Positions 62,166-64,000 of a DNA stretch of 64,000 nucleotides are shown here, one piece after another (the first letter of the stretch is position 1; each line of letters begins with the position of its first letter). The DNA is from Halapricum desulfuricans (GTDB taxonomy: Archaea > Halobacteriota > Halobacteria > Halobacteriales > Haloarculaceae): contig NZ_CP064791.1 in NCBI RefSeq assembly GCF_017094465.1, forward strand, positions 310,001 through 374,000, read 5' to 3'. A program made the position numbers and the translations under genes. The notes below the pieces were generated by a model, which was not told where the DNA came from, made no database searches, and saw nothing but the letters and a program-made list of their open reading frames with translations.

Positions 62166-63007
62166 GGATCGCCCACCTCGACCGCGAGCTGCGCGAGCTT
62201 CGCGAACTCCGCCGGGGTCACGTCCCCGGCTCGCTTGCTCATGAGATCCTCGGCAGCGGCGTCGACGACCGCGTCAGGATCGTCGAGGCCCGAGATGTGG
62301 CCGGTGTTGCGGATCGCGTTACGCATCGTCTTGCGGCGCTGGGTGAAGATGGCTTTCACGAGGTCCATGAATACCTCGTCGCTCGGGACTTCGTACGCCG
62401 GCTCGCGCGGGGTCGTCCGGACGATCGCGCTCTCGACGGCCGGCGGCGGCCTGAATGCCGCCTCCGGCACGGGTTCGACCACCTCGATATCGGCGTAATG
62501 GCCCGCCGTCACCGACAGTCGACCGTACTCCTCGGTCCCCGGATCGGCGGCCATCCGCTCGGCGAACTCCCGCTGGAACATCAGGACGAGCGGCACACCG
62601 TGCGGGAGGAGCCGGAACGTGATCTCGCTGGAGATCCCGTAGGGGAGATTCGAGATCGATGCCGTGAACTCGGGCAACTCGACCGCCAGAGCGTCCCCTT
62701 CCAGTACGGTCAACCGTCCGGCGTCGATCTCGGCGGCGAACTCCTCGCGGAGAAACGCCGCCAGATCCGGGTCGCGCTCGACAGCCGTGACGTGCCCGGC
62801 GACGGCGAGCAGCCGATCGGTGAGCGCGCCGGTCCCGGCCCCGATTTCGAGAACGTGACCCAGGTCGGCGTCGATCTCGGTCGCGTAGGTGGGTACCCGA
62901 TCGAGCACGCGATCGTCGACCAGGAAGTGCTGATCGCGGTCGGGGTTTCCTCCGACGCCGGCACGGGCTAACAGCGCGTCGGGATCGCGAAAGTCGGTGT
63001 CGTCCAT
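62162..63007 (-). CDS. ksgA: 16S rRNA dimethyladenosine transferase
   Basis: The 281-aa protein has NPDRDQHFLVDDRVLDRV, SAM motif VLEIGAGTGALTDRL and ISNLPYGISSEI (the NLPY motif), with AFRPPPAVESAIVR as in KsgA/Dim1. It dimethylates two adjacent adenines of helix 45 in late small-subunit assembly. It begins one base after the DUF655 stop. Confidence 0.94.
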   Translation of the reverse strand: MDDTDFRDPDALLARAGVGGNPDRDQHFLVDDRVLDRVPTYATEIDADLGHVLEIGAGTGALTDRLLAVAGHVTAVERDPDLAAFLREEFAAEIDAGRLTVLEGDALAVELPEFTASISNLPYGISSEITFRLLPHGVPLVLMFQREFAERMAADPGTEEYGRLSVTAGHYADIEVVEPVPEAAFRPPPAVESAIVRTTPREPAYEVPSDEVFMDLVKAIFTQRRKTMRNAIRNTGHISGLDDPDAVVDAAAEDLMSKRAGDVTPAEFAKLAQLAVEVGDP

Positions 63008-63008
63008 C

Positions 63009-63578
63009 TTATTCGCTGTCACGGCGGGCGAAGATCCGGTATTTCAGGTCCGTTTCTTCGATCTCTTCGAGAATGCGTTCGACGAGCACGTCCTTCGGAT
63101 CGTGGAGACCGCTGACTCGCGCCTCGATGTCCTCGAAATTCTGGAAGGGGCGGCGTTTGCGTGCTTCGAGGACGTTGTTGCGCAATTTCTTGCCGATCCC
63201 CGGCAGGAGGTTCAGCGCGTGCAGTCGAGTCGTGATCGGCTGGGCGTCGTTGTAGAAATCGACGAACCGCTCGGTATCCGCGTCGACGGTGTCTTCGATT
63301 GCGTACACCAGTTCGGACTGGGCGCCCCCAGAGAGATCCGCGTAGTCGATCTCGTGGGCGCGCTCGACGTCGTCGCCGCGCTCGACAGGGATCCGATCGC
63401 CGATCGAGATGTCGGCGTCATCGGCGAGCACGAGTTCGAACAGTCGAAAGTCGTCGACTGAGACGGCATACGCTAGCGGCTCTTTCTCGTACTGTGGCCG
63501 CTCGTCGTCCGAGCGTCCGTGCGGTAGGTAGTCGAGGACGACGGCTGTCGGTGTGTCGTCGGTGTCCCCGTTGGGCAT
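63009..63578 (-). CDS. DUF655 family protein
   Basis: The 189-aa protein has a beta-rich N-terminus (TAVVLDYLPHGRSDDERPQYEKEP) and a C-terminal helix-hairpin-helix-like segment (LHALNLLPGIGKKLRNNVLE), which binds nucleic acid. In archaea it lies next to ksgA, as here, suggesting a role with ribosome or RNA processing. Confidence 0.88.
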   Translation of the reverse strand: MPNGDTDDTPTAVVLDYLPHGRSDDERPQYEKEPLAYAVSVDDFRLFELVLADDADISIGDRIPVERGDDVERAHEIDYADLSGGAQSELVYAIEDTVDADTERFVDFYNDAQPITTRLHALNLLPGIGKKLRNNVLEARKRRPFQNFEDIEARVSGLHDPKDVLVERILEEIEETDLKYRIFARRDSE

Positions 63579-63627
63579 GCTCGAACGCTACGACGAGAAT
63601 ATACTTAAAGACCCGCAGGTCGACCTA

Positions 63628-64000
63628 TCACCATCCGCGGTTGCGTTCGATCGCGCGCCGGGTCCGTGCACCGACGTTCACCAGATGGCAGAGCGGGTTG
63701 CCCGGGTAGACGACCGGGTTCTCGAGGACGCCGACCAGCAGTCCGTCGAACGGCGCGCGGACTTTCGTGGTCTCGGTCTTGAACGGGTTGGCGATCACGC
63801 AGATGACGGCCCCCTCCTCGACGAACGCGCCGCGAGAGACGCGCATGTCGACCAGGCCACCGGTGTCGGCCCGCAGCCAGGTCTTGTCCTCGGCGCCGTC
63901 GACGATCGTCTGCCAGCCCGGCCAGTGGACCACTTCAGCCGAGAGCAGGCCGTACTCGGCGAAGACGCTCGCGACCCCCGACAGCGCGCGGTCGATGAGC
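63628..64000 (-). CDS. Succinylglutamate desuccinylase/aspartoacylase family protein (5' part outside)
   Basis: The open frame continues past base 64000; the visible 123 codons are the C-terminus. It reads TDTGGLVDMRVSRGAFVEEG and IANPFKTETTKVRAPFDG, with NPVVYPGNPLCHL, the beta barrel-like tail of this zinc hydrolase family. The catalytic zinc motif would be upstream, outside the window. Substrate unknown. Confidence 0.7.
   Translation of the reverse strand, partial: LIDRALSGVASVFAEYGLLSAEVVHWPGWQTIVDGAEDKTWLRADTGGLVDMRVSRGAFVEEGAVICVIANPFKTETTKVRAPFDGLLVGVLENPVVYPGNPLCHLVNVGARTRRAIERNRGW

Overview
The window is chromosomal DNA of a halophilic archaeon (class Halobacteria). The support is high GC with strongly acidic predicted proteins, TATA-like boxes about 25-30 bases before start codons that imply leaderless mRNAs, TFB, an archaeal SRP RNA, RNase P component 4, HTH_10 and HalOD1 regulators, CPBP and MscS membrane proteins, Tat-type signal peptides and haloarchaeal IS1341-type TnpB elements. 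The genus cannot be fixed from the sequence.

Layout. 1-8.3 kb: a partial geranylgeranyl reductase, an exported protein with 22 calcium-binding repeats and an HELLH metalloprotease motif, a PIN-type protein with a small partner, then a sulfur amino acid operon (CBS/cysteine synthase plus cystathionine gamma-lyase) preceded by a short ORF ending in a cysteine-codon run, then ThiD-ThiN. 8.3-15.8 kb: siroheme synthesis (CobA, CbiX, SirC) with a siroheme nitrite/sulfite reductase, a ferredoxin and a TrpD-like protein. 15.9-23.1 kb: MutS, a nuclease-fold protein, an aldo/keto reductase and redox proteins.

23-35.5 kb is an accessory region with lower GC and damaged genes. It holds a broken CPBP protease gene hit by a TnpB element, an IS1182-family element with exact ends, dispersed non-coding repeats, two 229-bp repeat copies, and att-like copies of the 3' end of tRNA-Arg(TCG) ending at the intact tRNA gene (35488-35561). 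This looks like layered integration at a tRNA gene.

35.6-44.3 kb is core: CoA-binding protein, SRP RNA, DCC protein, histidine kinase, MscS, YhbY, RNase P component 4, two glycosyltransferases and an M48 protease. 44.4-47.4 kb holds a Tat-exported zinc phospholipase C-like protein followed directly by three tandem paralogous lipoproteins; this is the best candidate here for an undescribed effector/immunity-type or cell-surface system. 47.4-53.2 kb: gatA/gatC, TFB, Nudix and a multi-PAS kinase. 53.3-56.0 kb: a second TnpB element with an expanded hairpin-rich right end, a gene remnant trapped between two element ends, and a Tat-exported protein with a coupled two-helix membrane protein. 56.3-64 kb: two MetE-type proteins, an Mrr-like protein, a HemK-type methyltransferase, MscS, KsgA, a DUF655 protein and a partial desuccinylase family protein.

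Working together: the siroheme reductase can supply sulfide or ammonia, CBS/CGL and MetE interconvert homocysteine, cysteine and methionine, and the leader ORF suggests cysteine feedback on the CBS/CGL operon.
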